Source: Modestobacter marinus
GTDB lineage: Bacteria; Actinomycetota; Actinomycetes; Mycobacteriales; Geodermatophilaceae
NCBI RefSeq assembly: GCF_019799945.1
Contig: NZ_JABGCH010000031.1
Coordinates: forward strand, 1-51,478
Length of the DNA: 51,478 bases
Direction: 5' to 3'
Notes under the pieces: generated by a model
The model's database searches: none
Told to the model about the DNA's origin: nothing
Seen by the model: only the letters and a program-made list of their open reading frames with translations
Made by a program: the position numbers and the translations under genes
Shown here: piece after piece, positions 8,497-17,298 of the stretch
How positions within the stretch are numbered: position 1 is the first letter of the stretch
Layout of the letters: the number at the start of each line of letters is the position of its first letter

Positions 8497-8559
8497 CTGC
8501 AGCTCAGAGTCCGCATGCGCGCCCGGCAGGACTCGAACCTGCGGCCAAGTGCTTAGAAG
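8497..8559. repeat. Right copy of the tRNA-Arg direct repeat (att-like)
   Basis: This is the partner of 3741-3803. It contains the 3' half of the intact tRNA-Arg gene and about 21 bp beyond its 3' end, including CTGCAGCTCAGAG outside the tRNA. The tRNA's 3' end points left, towards the inserted segment, as expected when an element inserts at a tRNA 3' end and rebuilds it. Confidence 0.75.
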
Positions 8560-8590
8560 GCACCTGCTCTATCCGCTGAGCTACGGGCGC
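8518..8590 (-). tRNA. tRNA-Arg (TCT)
   Basis: The minus strand folds into a full cloverleaf. The acceptor pairs GCGCCCG with CGGGCGC. The D arm is GCTC...GAGC. The anticodon arm GGTGC-CTTCTAA-GCACT carries anticodon TCT, and the T arm is GCAGG-TTCGAGT-CCTGC. The discriminator is G and no CCA is encoded (CAT follows). It is the insertion target for the accessory segment on its left. Confidence 0.95.
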
Positions 8591-8719
8591 TCGGCACTGA
8601 TCATCGCACCGGCTCCGCCGTGAGGAAGGTGAGCAGCTCTGAGGTCTGTGCTCGTTGACGGGCGGTCGGAGCCGGTCCAGGCTGCCCGGTGCGGCGGGGC
8701 GCGTCGGGAGGAGCCGGCC

Positions 8720-9523
8720 GTGACGGGAACCGGGACACCACCGGGCCCCTGGGCCGACGGACACCAGTACGAGCGCTACGTGGGCCGCTGGAGCCGCCTC
8801 GTGGCCCGCGCGTTCGTGGCTCGACTGGCCGTTCCTGCCCGGCGCCGCTTGCTCGACGTCGGGTGCGGCACCGGAGTGCTCACCGGCGAGGTGCTGGCCG
8901 TCGCCAACCCCGCCTCGGTGATCGGTGTCGATCCCGCGCCCGCCTTCCTCGCGCACGCCGCCGCGCGCCTGACCGACCCGCGCGTCCAATTCCGCGCCGG
9001 CGCGGCGCAGGCCCTGCCCGTCACCGAGGGGGCCGTCGATGCCGTTGTCTCCGGTCTGGTCCTCAACTTCGTCCCGGACGCGTCCGCGGCCCTGGCAGAG
9101 ATGTGCCGGGTGGCGACGGCCGGGGCGACCGTGGCCCTGTACGTGTGGGACTACGCCGAGGGCATGGAGCTGATGCGCCGGTTCTGGGACGCGGCCGTCG
9201 AACTCGACCCGGGCGCCCGCGAGCTCGACGAGGGCGTGCGCTTCCCTCTCTGCCGGCCCGATCGGCTGCACGAGCTCCTCACCGCAGGGGGGCTCCACGA
9301 CGTGGCCGTCGAGGCGATCGTCGTGCCCACGGTGTTCGCGGACTTCGACGACCTTTGGACGCCCTTCCTCGGGGGGACATGCCCGGCGCCGGGCTACGTC
9401 CTGGCCCTCGGCGATCAGGACCGGGAGGCGTTGCGCGAGGTGCTCCGCACCCGCCTCCCGGCCGCCGAGGACGGCAGCATCCACCTGACCGCGCGTGCCT
9501 GGACCGTGCGCGGACGCCGCTGA
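8720..9523 (+). CDS. Class I SAM-dependent methyltransferase
   Basis: The protein has 267 residues. GTG 8720 is preferred because GGGAGGAG lies just upstream; the frame is open for 24 more codons. The SAM-binding motif LLDVGCGTG lies at about residues 43-51, then VIGVDPAPAFL at the end of strand beta-2, AQALPVTEGAVDAVVSGLVL as motif II, and the aromatic WDYAEGMELMRRFWD further on, as in UbiE/Methyltransf_11 proteins. The substrate is not predictable. It is the first core-like gene to the right of the tRNA and has no obvious operon partner. Confidence 0.85.
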   Translation: MTGTGTPPGPWADGHQYERYVGRWSRLVARAFVARLAVPARRRLLDVGCGTGVLTGEVLAVANPASVIGVDPAPAFLAHAAARLTDPRVQFRAGAAQALPVTEGAVDAVVSGLVLNFVPDASAALAEMCRVATAGATVALYVWDYAEGMELMRRFWDAAVELDPGARELDEGVRFPLCRPDRLHELLTAGGLHDVAVEAIVVPTVFADFDDLWTPFLGGTCPAPGYVLALGDQDREALREVLRTRLPAAEDGSIHLTARAWTVRGRR

Positions 9524-9688
9524 ACCACGCAGGCGGGCAGCACACCGGCGTCGAACGGGCCGGTCGCCGTCCACAGTCGGGGGCGGTGTCCACAGAAGCG
9601 TCCATCGGGCACCGCGGGGGAGCGCCGGCCAGCACGGTGGTCACAGCCCGGCAGGCCGCCGCGGCACCCACCGCACCCGAGGAGCACC

Positions 9689-10189
9689 GTGTACGAGACC
9701 ACCATCCACGTCGTCGGCAACGTCGTCGACGTCCCCCGCCGCAGCCGGACCAGCAACGGGACGGTCACCAACTTCCGCATGGCCTCCACCAGCCGTCGCT
9801 GGGACGAGGAGGTCAAGGGCTTCGTCGACGGTGCGACGCTCTGGATCGACGTCGCCTGCTGGGGCGAGCTCAGCGGCAACGTCTCCCGCAGCATCAGCAA
9901 GGGCGACCCGGTGCTCGTGGTCGGCAACCTGGCGACCGAGTCGTGGGACAGCGAGGCCGGCCGGCGCAGCGCCAACCGGATGAAGGCCATCGCCGTCGGG
10001 CTGAACCTGGCCCGCGGGTGGTCGGAGTTCAAGCGGCCGGCCCGCGCGGACCCGACCTCGGAGGTGCCCGCACCCCACGAGGCGGACGAGGACCCGTTCG
10101 CCGGACGGTCCACGGACTACATCGAGGGGGTCGAGACGTTGGACCCTTCGGACTCCGACGTCAGTGAGCCGGTACCGGCGCTGACGTGA
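9689..10189 (+). CDS. ssb: Single-stranded DNA-binding protein, SSBb-like paralogue
   Basis: The protein has 166 residues with a GTG start. The OB fold covers about 1-115: TTIHVVGNVVDVPRRSR at the N-terminus, then VACWGELSGNVSRSISKGDPVLVVG. The C-terminal 50 residues are disordered and acidic but end SEPVPALT, without the DD-x-PF tip that recruits partners in replicative SSB. It therefore looks like the secondary actinobacterial paralogue (Rv2478c type), which I recall lying beside the EttA gene in mycobacteria, as it does here (111 bp to ettA). The main replicative ssb should be elsewhere in the genome. Confidence 0.88.
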   Translation: MYETTIHVVGNVVDVPRRSRTSNGTVTNFRMASTSRRWDEEVKGFVDGATLWIDVACWGELSGNVSRSISKGDPVLVVGNLATESWDSEAGRRSANRMKAIAVGLNLARGWSEFKRPARADPTSEVPAPHEADEDPFAGRSTDYIEGVETLDPSDSDVSEPVPALT

Positions 10190-10300
10190 GCCTCCCGAAC
10201 TGGGAGGATCGGAGGTGAGACCGCAGGGGGCGGGGCCGGTGCGCACACGGCTGCGCCGGCCCGTCCCCGATCGCGACCCGACGGAAGGCTCGACACCCCA

Positions 10301-11971
<1,671 letters not shown>

Positions 11972-11976
11972 CGACG

Positions 11977-12030
11977 GGCCCCGCTGCTCCCCGCGCCTCG
12001 CAAGCTCGGCGCGGGCCCTGCAGCGGGGCC
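11977..12030. terminator. Nested hairpin between convergent genes, CTCGCAAGCTCG loop (copy A)
   Basis: The outer arms are GGCCCCGCTGC (11977-11987) and GCAGCGGGGCC (12020-12030), fully complementary. The inner arms are CCGCGCC (11991-11997) and GGCGCGG (12008-12014). The cap carries the 12-mer CTCGCAAGCTCG (11997-12008), which recurs at two other intergenic sites in the window. Its position between convergent ettA and the phosphatase gene suggests a bidirectional terminator. Confidence 0.7.
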
Positions 12031-12043
12031 GCTCCAGCACGTC

Positions 12044-12475
12044 TCAGGGGGTGAACCGGACGACGAAGCGCCGCTGGGCGGGGGTCTCGACCGCTCGTCG
12101 CCGGTAGTGCTCGCGCACGAAGGCCACCGCCTCCTCGGGTGGGACGCCGTCGAGCACCGCGAGGCAGGCCAGCGCCGTCCCGGTGCGCCCCGTACCGCCT
12201 CCGCAGGCCAGCTCCACCCGCTCGCCGGCGGCCCGCTCCCACGCCTGGTGCAGTGCGTCGCGCAGCTCGGCCGGGTCGGCGGGCAGCCGGAAGTCCGGCC
12301 AGCGCACCCAGCGGCTCTCCCACGGCTGCGGCGCCGGCCGGCGGCCCAGCAGGTACACGCCCAGCTCCGGCACCGGCCCCCGAGGCAGCGGCTCCCGTAG
12401 CCCGCGGCCGCGCACCCGCCGTCCCGACGGCAGCGTGAGCGCGCCCGGTGACCTCGGGTCCCAGGCCTCGCCCAT
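12044..12475 (-). CDS. Protein-tyrosine-phosphatase-like protein (CX5R)
   Basis: The protein has 143 residues. ATG 12475 is chosen: TACCCT, a good -10 box, ends 7 nt upstream, which suggests a leaderless message. The signature loop is VELACGGGTGRTGTALACLAV near residues 92-112; Cys-x5-Arg is intact but the residue before the Cys is Ala, not the usual His. Trp-rich WESRWVRWPDFRLP lies upstream where dual-specificity phosphatases carry their general-acid Asp (here PDF). It is probably a cytosolic phosphatase acting on proteins or small phosphoesters. It is divergent from the thioesterase gene, 58 bp apart. Confidence 0.7.
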   Translation of the reverse strand: MGEAWDPRSPGALTLPSGRRVRGRGLREPLPRGPVPELGVYLLGRRPAPQPWESRWVRWPDFRLPADPAELRDALHQAWERAAGERVELACGGGTGRTGTALACLAVLDGVPPEEAVAFVREHYRRRAVETPAQRRFVVRFTP

Positions 12476-12533
12476 GCCCGCGAGGGTAGGGCCGCGTGCA
12501 GCAGGCGACCCGGCCGTAGGGCAGGGTGACGGC

Positions 12534-12938
12534 GTGAGGCACATCGTCGCCGTCCCGATGCGCTGGTCGGACATGGACGCCTACCAGCACATCAACAACG
12601 TCGCCTTCCTCGGCTACTTCGAGACGGCCCGCGTCGACCTGTTCTTCGACCACCCCACGCATGACGCGGCGACCGGCCTCCGCCGCGGCCTCGTCGTCGT
12701 CTCGCACGAGATCGCCTACAAGCGCTCGGTCGAGTACGACGCCGAGCCGTTGCAGGTGGAGATCTGGGTGTCCGACGTGCGGGCGGCGTCGTTCCGCTGC
12801 CACTACGAGCTGTTCGACCACGGCACGCTGGCCGTCACCGGCAGCACGAAGCTCGCGCCCGTCGACTTCGCGCGCAACCGCCCCCGCCGGCTCACCCCCG
12901 AGGAGCTGGACTTCCTCGCGAAGTACCACGAGGCCTGA
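12534..12938 (+). CDS. Acyl-CoA thioesterase, 4HBT/YbgC-FadM hotdog family
   Basis: The protein has 134 residues, with a GTG start immediately before RHIVAVPMRWSDMDAYQHINN. The catalytic pattern D-x-D-x-x-x-H-x-N is complete, and the rest (FLGYFETARVDLFF..., then HEIAYKRSV) follows the single hotdog domain. It hydrolyses acyl-CoA thioesters, with chain specificity unknown. A homologue near EttA in mycobacteria (Rv2475c, from memory) fits the conserved neighbourhood. The length is normal for the family. Confidence 0.88.
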   Translation: MRHIVAVPMRWSDMDAYQHINNVAFLGYFETARVDLFFDHPTHDAATGLRRGLVVVSHEIAYKRSVEYDAEPLQVEIWVSDVRAASFRCHYELFDHGTLAVTGSTKLAPVDFARNRPRRLTPEELDFLAKYHEA

Positions 12939-12963
12939 TCGGATCGTCTCCCGAGGGGCTCCG

Positions 12964-13737
12964 TCAGTCCCGGTCGGCAGCCCGGGGCGCCACCGGCCCG
13001 TGCAGCCGGACCCCCTCCGCACTCAGGCGCGCATCGTAGGCATCGGCCAGGTCGCGCAGCGCATGCGCGCAGTCGCCGATGTGCGCGGGGCCGTGCATGA
13101 GGCCGAGCGCGGCGGGCTGGAGGTCGCTCAGCGCCCGGATCGTCGGTCCGGTGGCCGGGGTCAAGCAGGTCGCGTGGAAGACGTCCTCGGCGTGCAGCGC
13201 CGGCCCGGTGATCTCCTGCTCGGTCAGCGCCGGGCCCTGCCCGATCGCGGTGAACAGGTCCCCGCACAGCAGTGTGCCGGTCGTCTCCTCGAACAGGAGC
13301 CCGGCGTCCCAACCGTGCGGCACGTGCGGGGTCTCGATCCGCCGCACTCGCCGATTGCCGAGGTCCAGCACCTCACCGTCCCGGAGCGGACGCGGGGGCC
13401 GGTCGGCCATGTCGGCCACGGACACCATGCACCCGAGCGCGCCGTGCGCCACCTGCGACTCCGGTGCCGCCGCCAGCCACGAGTTCATCGCGCCGCACTC
13501 GTCGGCCTCCACGTGACCGAAGGTGATCTAGCGGAGCCGCTCCACCGGCACCACCCGCGCGACGGCTGCCGACACCAGCGGGAACAGGGCGCGTGGCCCC
13601 GTGTGGAAGATCAGCGGTTCGTCAGCGTCGACGAGGAACTGGTTGAACACGATGTCCGCGTCGCTGACGTAGGTCGACAGGCGGTAGACGTCGGGGGCGA
13701 TCTCCGTGACGGACGTGTCCACGGCGGGCTCCTCCAT
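12964..13737 (-). pseudogene. MBL-fold metallo-hydrolase (ODP type), split by in-frame TAG
   Basis: Read from ATG 13737, the first part gives VTEIAPDVYRLSTYVSDADI...VPVERLR. The frame then meets TAG at 13528-13530 and continues without shift as ITFGHVEADECGAMNSWL... to the stop at 12964. The HxExD motif (HVEADE) that binds the di-iron site in ODP/flavodiiron-like MBL proteins lies 4 residues after the stop, followed by PHVPHGW, LLCGDLFT and GLMHGPAH. Both halves together give one normal-length protein. A Trp or Tyr codon changed to TAG is the likely lesion. The 3' part alone would lack the N-terminal strands. Confidence 0.75.
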
Positions 13738-13803
13738 CGTGGGGACGGGATTCCCGTGGCCGCCGAGTCTCCTCCGCTGCTGGAACGCCGACAATGGCCC
13801 CGC

Positions 13804-14343
13804 TCAGTCCGGGAGCGCGACGATCCGCGGGACCGGCCGGTCGCGTCCGGTCGGCGCTCCCCGGCGGGCGGCCTCGGCGTCGTCCACCGGCCGGACGACG
13901 TCCCCTTCGGCGACCGTCCCCGCGGTGAACACCGCCGCGTTGATCCCGCCGCGGGGCGCGAGCGGCTTCACCAGCCGCATCCCGGTCAGCCTCTCCAGGT
14001 GCGCGCACGGCGGGCAGCGCTTGGTGCCGAACAGCAGCACGTCCCCGACCAGGAACCAGCTCCCCACCAGCGCGGGCAGGTCGATGCCGCGGGTGACCAC
14101 GTTGCGGCGGGTCTGGCCGGGGGACAGCTCGACGCCGGCCAGCCGGGCCACCTCGGCCACGTCATCGGCGTCGATGAGCGTCACCTGCTTCTCCTGCGCC
14201 GGGTACTCCGCCCAGGTGCCACCACCCCGGGCGTAGCGGTCCCCGGCCAGGCCGGCCCCGGGCAGCGCCGTCACGGCGGGCCGCCGCACCATCGGCGCCG
14301 CGGCGGCCGGCGCGGTCCAGATCTCCAGCACGACCCCGGTCAC
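13804..14343 (-). CDS. MOSC domain protein
   Basis: The protein has 179 residues. The GTG start overlaps the ecfT stop (GTGA), so translation is probably coupled. The MOSC core is visible: AGLAGDRYARGGGTW, then TRRNVVTRGIDLPALVG and a late CPPCAHLERLTG carrying the conserved cysteine. MOSC proteins handle sulphur or the molybdenum cofactor, or act in YiiM-like detoxification. As the last gene of a biotin-uptake operon it is out of its common context. A 65-bp gap then separates it from the broken MBL gene, which may be transcribed from the same unit. Confidence 0.82.
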   Translation of the reverse strand: MTGVVLEIWTAPAAAAPMVRRPAVTALPGAGLAGDRYARGGGTWAEYPAQEKQVTLIDADDVAEVARLAGVELSPGQTRRNVVTRGIDLPALVGSWFLVGDVLLFGTKRCPPCAHLERLTGMRLVKPLAPRGGINAAVFTAGTVAEGDVVRPVDDAEAARRGAPTGRDRPVPRIVALPD

Positions 14344-14987
14344 CCGCGCATCCTCCCCGAGCGGGCCTCGTCGTCGTCGGCGCCCCGCGCGTCCAGCGCC
14401 TCGGCCGTGGTGTGCGCCAGCTGCAGCACCTGCACCAGCAGGGGCACCACGAGCGTGACGAGCGCGCGCACGCCGCGCACCGTCCCGCCGCGGGCCGCCT
14501 GGGCCTCCCGCACCCGGTCGGCCCGCTCGGCGACCAGGGGGATGAACCGCAGCGTCAGCGCGATCAGCAGCCCGATCCGGGCGGGTCGCACGCCCACCAG
14601 CCGCAGCGGCGCGCACAGCCGCTCCACGACCGCGACGAGCTCGCTGACCCGCGACGTCGCGGTGACCACCGCGGCGGCCAGCACCAGCGCCAGCAGCCGC
14701 AACGTCACCAGCGCCGCGCTGGCCACGCCGCCCACGATCGCGGTGACGACGGCCAGGGCGACCAGCCACACCCACACCGCCCGCACCTGCCGGGCCAGCA
14801 ACGCCACCGGCAGGCGGGCCGCGACCACCCCGACCGCCAGGACGGCGGCGAGCGCACCGGCCGCCACCGGCACCGTGGGGACGGCGAACAGGAGGACGCT
14901 CAGCCCGGCGAGGGCCAGCAGCTTGAGTCCGGCGGGGGACCGGTGCACCGGGCTGGTGCCCCGCACGTAGAGCGCGAGCGCCGTCAC
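14340..14987 (-). CDS. ecfT: ECF transporter transmembrane component T (BioN-like)
   Basis: The protein has 215 residues with an ATG start that overlaps the ATPase stop. There are four to five hydrophobic segments, for example LKLLALAGLSVLLFAVPTV and VWLVALAVVTAIVGGVASAA. The coupling helices show the two Ala-Arg-Gly-like signatures of CbiQ/EcfT: REAQAARGG and TAEALDARGA near the C-terminus. It transmits ATPase movement to the S component BioY for biotin import across the membrane. The four genes from bioY to MOSC overlap by 4 bp at each junction. Confidence 0.9.
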   Translation of the reverse strand: MTALALYVRGTSPVHRSPAGLKLLALAGLSVLLFAVPTVPVAAGALAAVLAVGVVAARLPVALLARQVRAVWVWLVALAVVTAIVGGVASAALVTLRLLALVLAAAVVTATSRVSELVAVVERLCAPLRLVGVRPARIGLLIALTLRFIPLVAERADRVREAQAARGGTVRGVRALVTLVVPLLVQVLQLAHTTAEALDARGADDDEARSGRMRG

Positions 14988-15718
14988 CGGCCGGCCATCA
15001 GGGCCAGGTAGGCGGCCACCGCGGGTGCCGGGGCGTCGTCGGCGACCACCCGGCCGCAGTCGACGACGAGCACCCGGTCGAAGCCGTCGAGCAGGTCGAG
15101 CTGGTGGGTGACGACGACGACCTGCTGCTGGAGCTCGGCGACCACCTGCGCCACCCGGCGGGCGTTGACCAGGTCCAGCAGCGTCGTCGGCTCGTCGAAC
15201 ACGATCCGCGCCGGCCGCATCACCAACACCCCGGCGATGGCCAGCAGCTGCTTCTGCCCGCCGGAGAGCAGGTGCGCCGGGTGGTCGGCGTGCCCGGCGA
15301 GCCCGTAGCGCTCCAGCACGGCCGCGACGCGCTCGGCCCGCTCGGCCGGGGGCACCCCCTGGTTCTCCAGTCCATAGGCGACGTCCTCGGCGACCGTGGG
15401 GTGCACGATCTGCGCGTCGGGGTCCTGGAAGACGAACCCGACCCGGCGGCGGACCGCCCGCAGCTGGGTGGCGGTGTCCAGTCCGTCGACCAGCACCTGC
15501 CCGGCGCTGGGCTGCACCAGGCCGTTGAGCAGCCGGGCGAAGGTGCTCTTGCCCGATCCGTTCGCGCCGATGACCCCGATCCGGTGCTCGGTCAGCTGCA
15601 GGTCCAGGCCGGCCAGCACGGTCCGCTCGCCGTAGCTGTGCCCGACGCCGCGCAGCTCGATGCCGCGTGCCGGGTCCGCGGCCGGCTCCGCCCGCGGACC
15701 GGGCCGGCGGCGTCTCAC
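14984..15718 (-). CDS. ecfA: ECF transporter ATP-binding protein (BioM-like)
   Basis: The protein has 244 residues. The GTG start overlaps the bioY stop. Walker A is GANGSGKST, the Q-loop FVFQDPDAQIV, the signature LLSGGQKQLLAIAG, Walker B ARIVFDEPTTLLD, and the switch His is in VVVTHQLDLL. The Q-loop DPDxQ is typical of EcfA ATPases. Only one ATPase gene is present, so a homodimer is expected, as in BioMNY systems. It powers uptake through EcfT and BioY. Confidence 0.92.
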   Translation of the reverse strand: MRRRRPGPRAEPAADPARGIELRGVGHSYGERTVLAGLDLQLTEHRIGVIGANGSGKSTFARLLNGLVQPSAGQVLVDGLDTATQLRAVRRRVGFVFQDPDAQIVHPTVAEDVAYGLENQGVPPAERAERVAAVLERYGLAGHADHPAHLLSGGQKQLLAIAGVLVMRPARIVFDEPTTLLDLVNARRVAQVVAELQQQVVVVTHQLDLLDGFDRVLVVDCGRVVADDAPAPAVAAYLALMAGR

Positions 15719-16278
15719 GGGGTCGCGGCCGCCCCGCGGGGCCGCTCGATGACCGGGTAGGCGCGACGCACCTGGACGGCGATCAGCGACGCGACCGCGA
15801 CCTTGACCGCGTCACCGGGCAGGAAGCTCAGCGAGCCGGTCAGCGACTGCCCCAGGGTGACCTCGTCGGCGTACACGGCGACGAAGGGGATGCCCACGGC
15901 GTAGATGACCAGCACCCCGCCGACCACGTTGGCCAGCGCGGCCCACGCGAGGTTGAACCGCCGCCAGGCCAGCTCGGTCACCAGGCCGACGACGAAGGCG
16001 CCCAGCGGCCAGGCGTACAGGTAGCCGGCCGTGGGGCCGACGAAGACGCCGAGCCCACCCCGGCCGCCGGGCAGCAGCGGCAGTCCGATCGCGACCAGCA
16101 GCAGGAACAGCAGCAGCGCGAGAAATCCGCGCTTGGCGCCGAGCACCGAGCCGGCCAGCATCACCCCGAGGGTCTGCGCGGTGATCGGCACCGGGCCGAC
16201 GTTGATCGCGGGCACCAGCCCGAGCACCGCCGTCAGCGCGGCGAAGATGGCGATGTAGGCGAGGTCACGGGTCTTCAC
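15715..16278 (-). CDS. bioY: Biotin transporter BioY (ECF S component)
   Basis: The protein has 187 residues, GTG behind GGAGGAG. It starts KTRDLAYIAIFAALTAVLGL and has about six membrane segments. The BioY signature region LGAKRGFLALLLFLLLVAIG and GPTAGYLYAWPLGAFVVG is present. It binds biotin with high affinity and works with the two downstream ECF components. It is the first gene of the operon. In the roughly 100 bp upstream I see no clear biotin-repressor palindrome, so the regulator is open. Confidence 0.93.
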   Translation of the reverse strand: MKTRDLAYIAIFAALTAVLGLVPAINVGPVPITAQTLGVMLAGSVLGAKRGFLALLLFLLLVAIGLPLLPGGRGGLGVFVGPTAGYLYAWPLGAFVVGLVTELAWRRFNLAWAALANVVGGVLVIYAVGIPFVAVYADEVTLGQSLTGSLSFLPGDAVKVAVASLIAVQVRRAYPVIERPRGAAATP

Positions 16279-16816
16279 GACGTCTCCTCCACGGGCCACG
16301 GGCCGGTGCCCGCCCGTTCTCGGCGGAAGGTACCGGAGGCCGGCGGACCACCTCCCGCTCTGGTCCCCGAGACCGCTTGCGGTGGGTGTCTGCCCGCTCA
16401 CCACGAGGAACGTCCGTCGGTTTGCCTGGCCTACCCGGGACGTGTTGTCTGGGGTTCCTGAGCCCCTCGGCGAAGGCGGAATTGACGGCATGGCAACCGG
16501 GTGGTGGGCGTCGCTGTGGTCGCGAGGGCGCCCACAGCCGCAGGACTCCTCCCCGGAGCCCTCGCGGGAGCCGGACCGGGTGCCCGACGACGGCTCCCGG
16601 CCGGCGCAGCAGCCCACGCCCGACCCGCCACCCGCTGGGGGCCAGGCGGCTCCGGACCCTCCGGCAGGTGCGACGCACGCCAGCGTGGCCCTGCCGGAGC
16701 AACGGAGTCCCGTGTCCGCCCGGACTTCCGGTCCGACGCGGCCGGCGGGGTCACACCCCCACCCGGTGCGCAGCACCCCGCTGCGTTCCCCACCGAGAAC
16801 GACAGGAGCCCCCACC

Positions 16817-17185
16817 GTGGCACAGCTCGACAACGTCATCGCCGACCTGCTCGCGATCGAGGGCGCCACCGGCGCCGCGATCGTGGACGTCGACAGCGGG
16901 ATGGCCCTGGCAGTCGGCGGCACCCCCGGCTTCGACCTCAACGTCGCGGCGGCCGGCAACTCCAACGTGGTCCGCGCCAAGCTGCGCACGATCTCGGACC
17001 TGGAGCTCAAGGACGAGATCGAGGACATCCTGATCACGCTGCAGGGCCAGTACCACCTGATCAACGTGCTCCGCGGCCAGGGCAACGCCGGCCTGTTCAT
17101 CTACCTGGTGCTCAACCGCGTCACGGCGAACCTGGCGCTGGCCCGGCACAAGCTCCGGGCGGTCGCCGGCAACGTGAGCGTCTGA
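16817..17185 (+). CDS. Roadblock/LC7 domain protein
   Basis: The protein has 122 residues, one roadblock/LC7 domain: AQLDNVIADLLAIEGATGAA..VDVDSGMALAVGG, then a central helix and QYHLINVLRGQGNAGLFIYLVLNR. GTG 16817 is chosen because AGGAG lies 8 nt upstream and the domain starts at once. An open frame continues upstream to ATG 16490 as a Pro/Arg-rich extension without a ribosome site; it is probably not translated, but this is not certain. Such proteins regulate small GTPases (MglA/MglB-like) in actinobacteria. No GTPase is adjacent. Tandem hairpins follow the stop. Confidence 0.78.
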   Translation: MAQLDNVIADLLAIEGATGAAIVDVDSGMALAVGGTPGFDLNVAAAGNSNVVRAKLRTISDLELKDEIEDILITLQGQYHLINVLRGQGNAGLFIYLVLNRVTANLALARHKLRAVAGNVSV

Positions 17186-17208
17186 GAGCGGACGCCGCCG
17201 CCCCACCA

Positions 17209-17246
17209 CTCGCAAGCTCGCGCCGGCCCCTGCAGCGGGGCCGGCG
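17209..17246. terminator. Hairpin with CTCGCAAGCTCG (copy B)
   Basis: The perfect arms CGCCGGCCCC (17221-17230) and GGGGCCGGCG (17237-17246) enclose TGCAGC. The shared 12-mer CTCGCAAGCTCG sits at 17209-17220, directly before the left arm, so its place relative to the stem differs from copies A and C. It lies between convergent roadblock and ABC ATPase genes. Confidence 0.65.
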
Positions 17247-17253
17247 CAGTGCT

Positions 17254-17287
17254 GACGCCCTCCCCGAACGGGGTCGGGTAGGGCGTC
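17254..17287. terminator. Second convergent-gene hairpin
   Basis: GACGCCCT (17254-17261) pairs with AGGGCGTC (17280-17287), with CCCC and GGGG arms inside. It lies 11 bp past the stop of the ABC ATPase gene, read on the minus strand, and directly after copy B, giving back-to-back terminators. Confidence 0.65.
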
Positions 17288-17298
17288 GGCACGGGGCC

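Noticed and set aside
16490-16816. Pro/Arg-rich N-terminal extension of the roadblock protein
   Set aside because: No ribosome site precedes ATG 16490, while GTG 16817 has a good one and the domain begins there.
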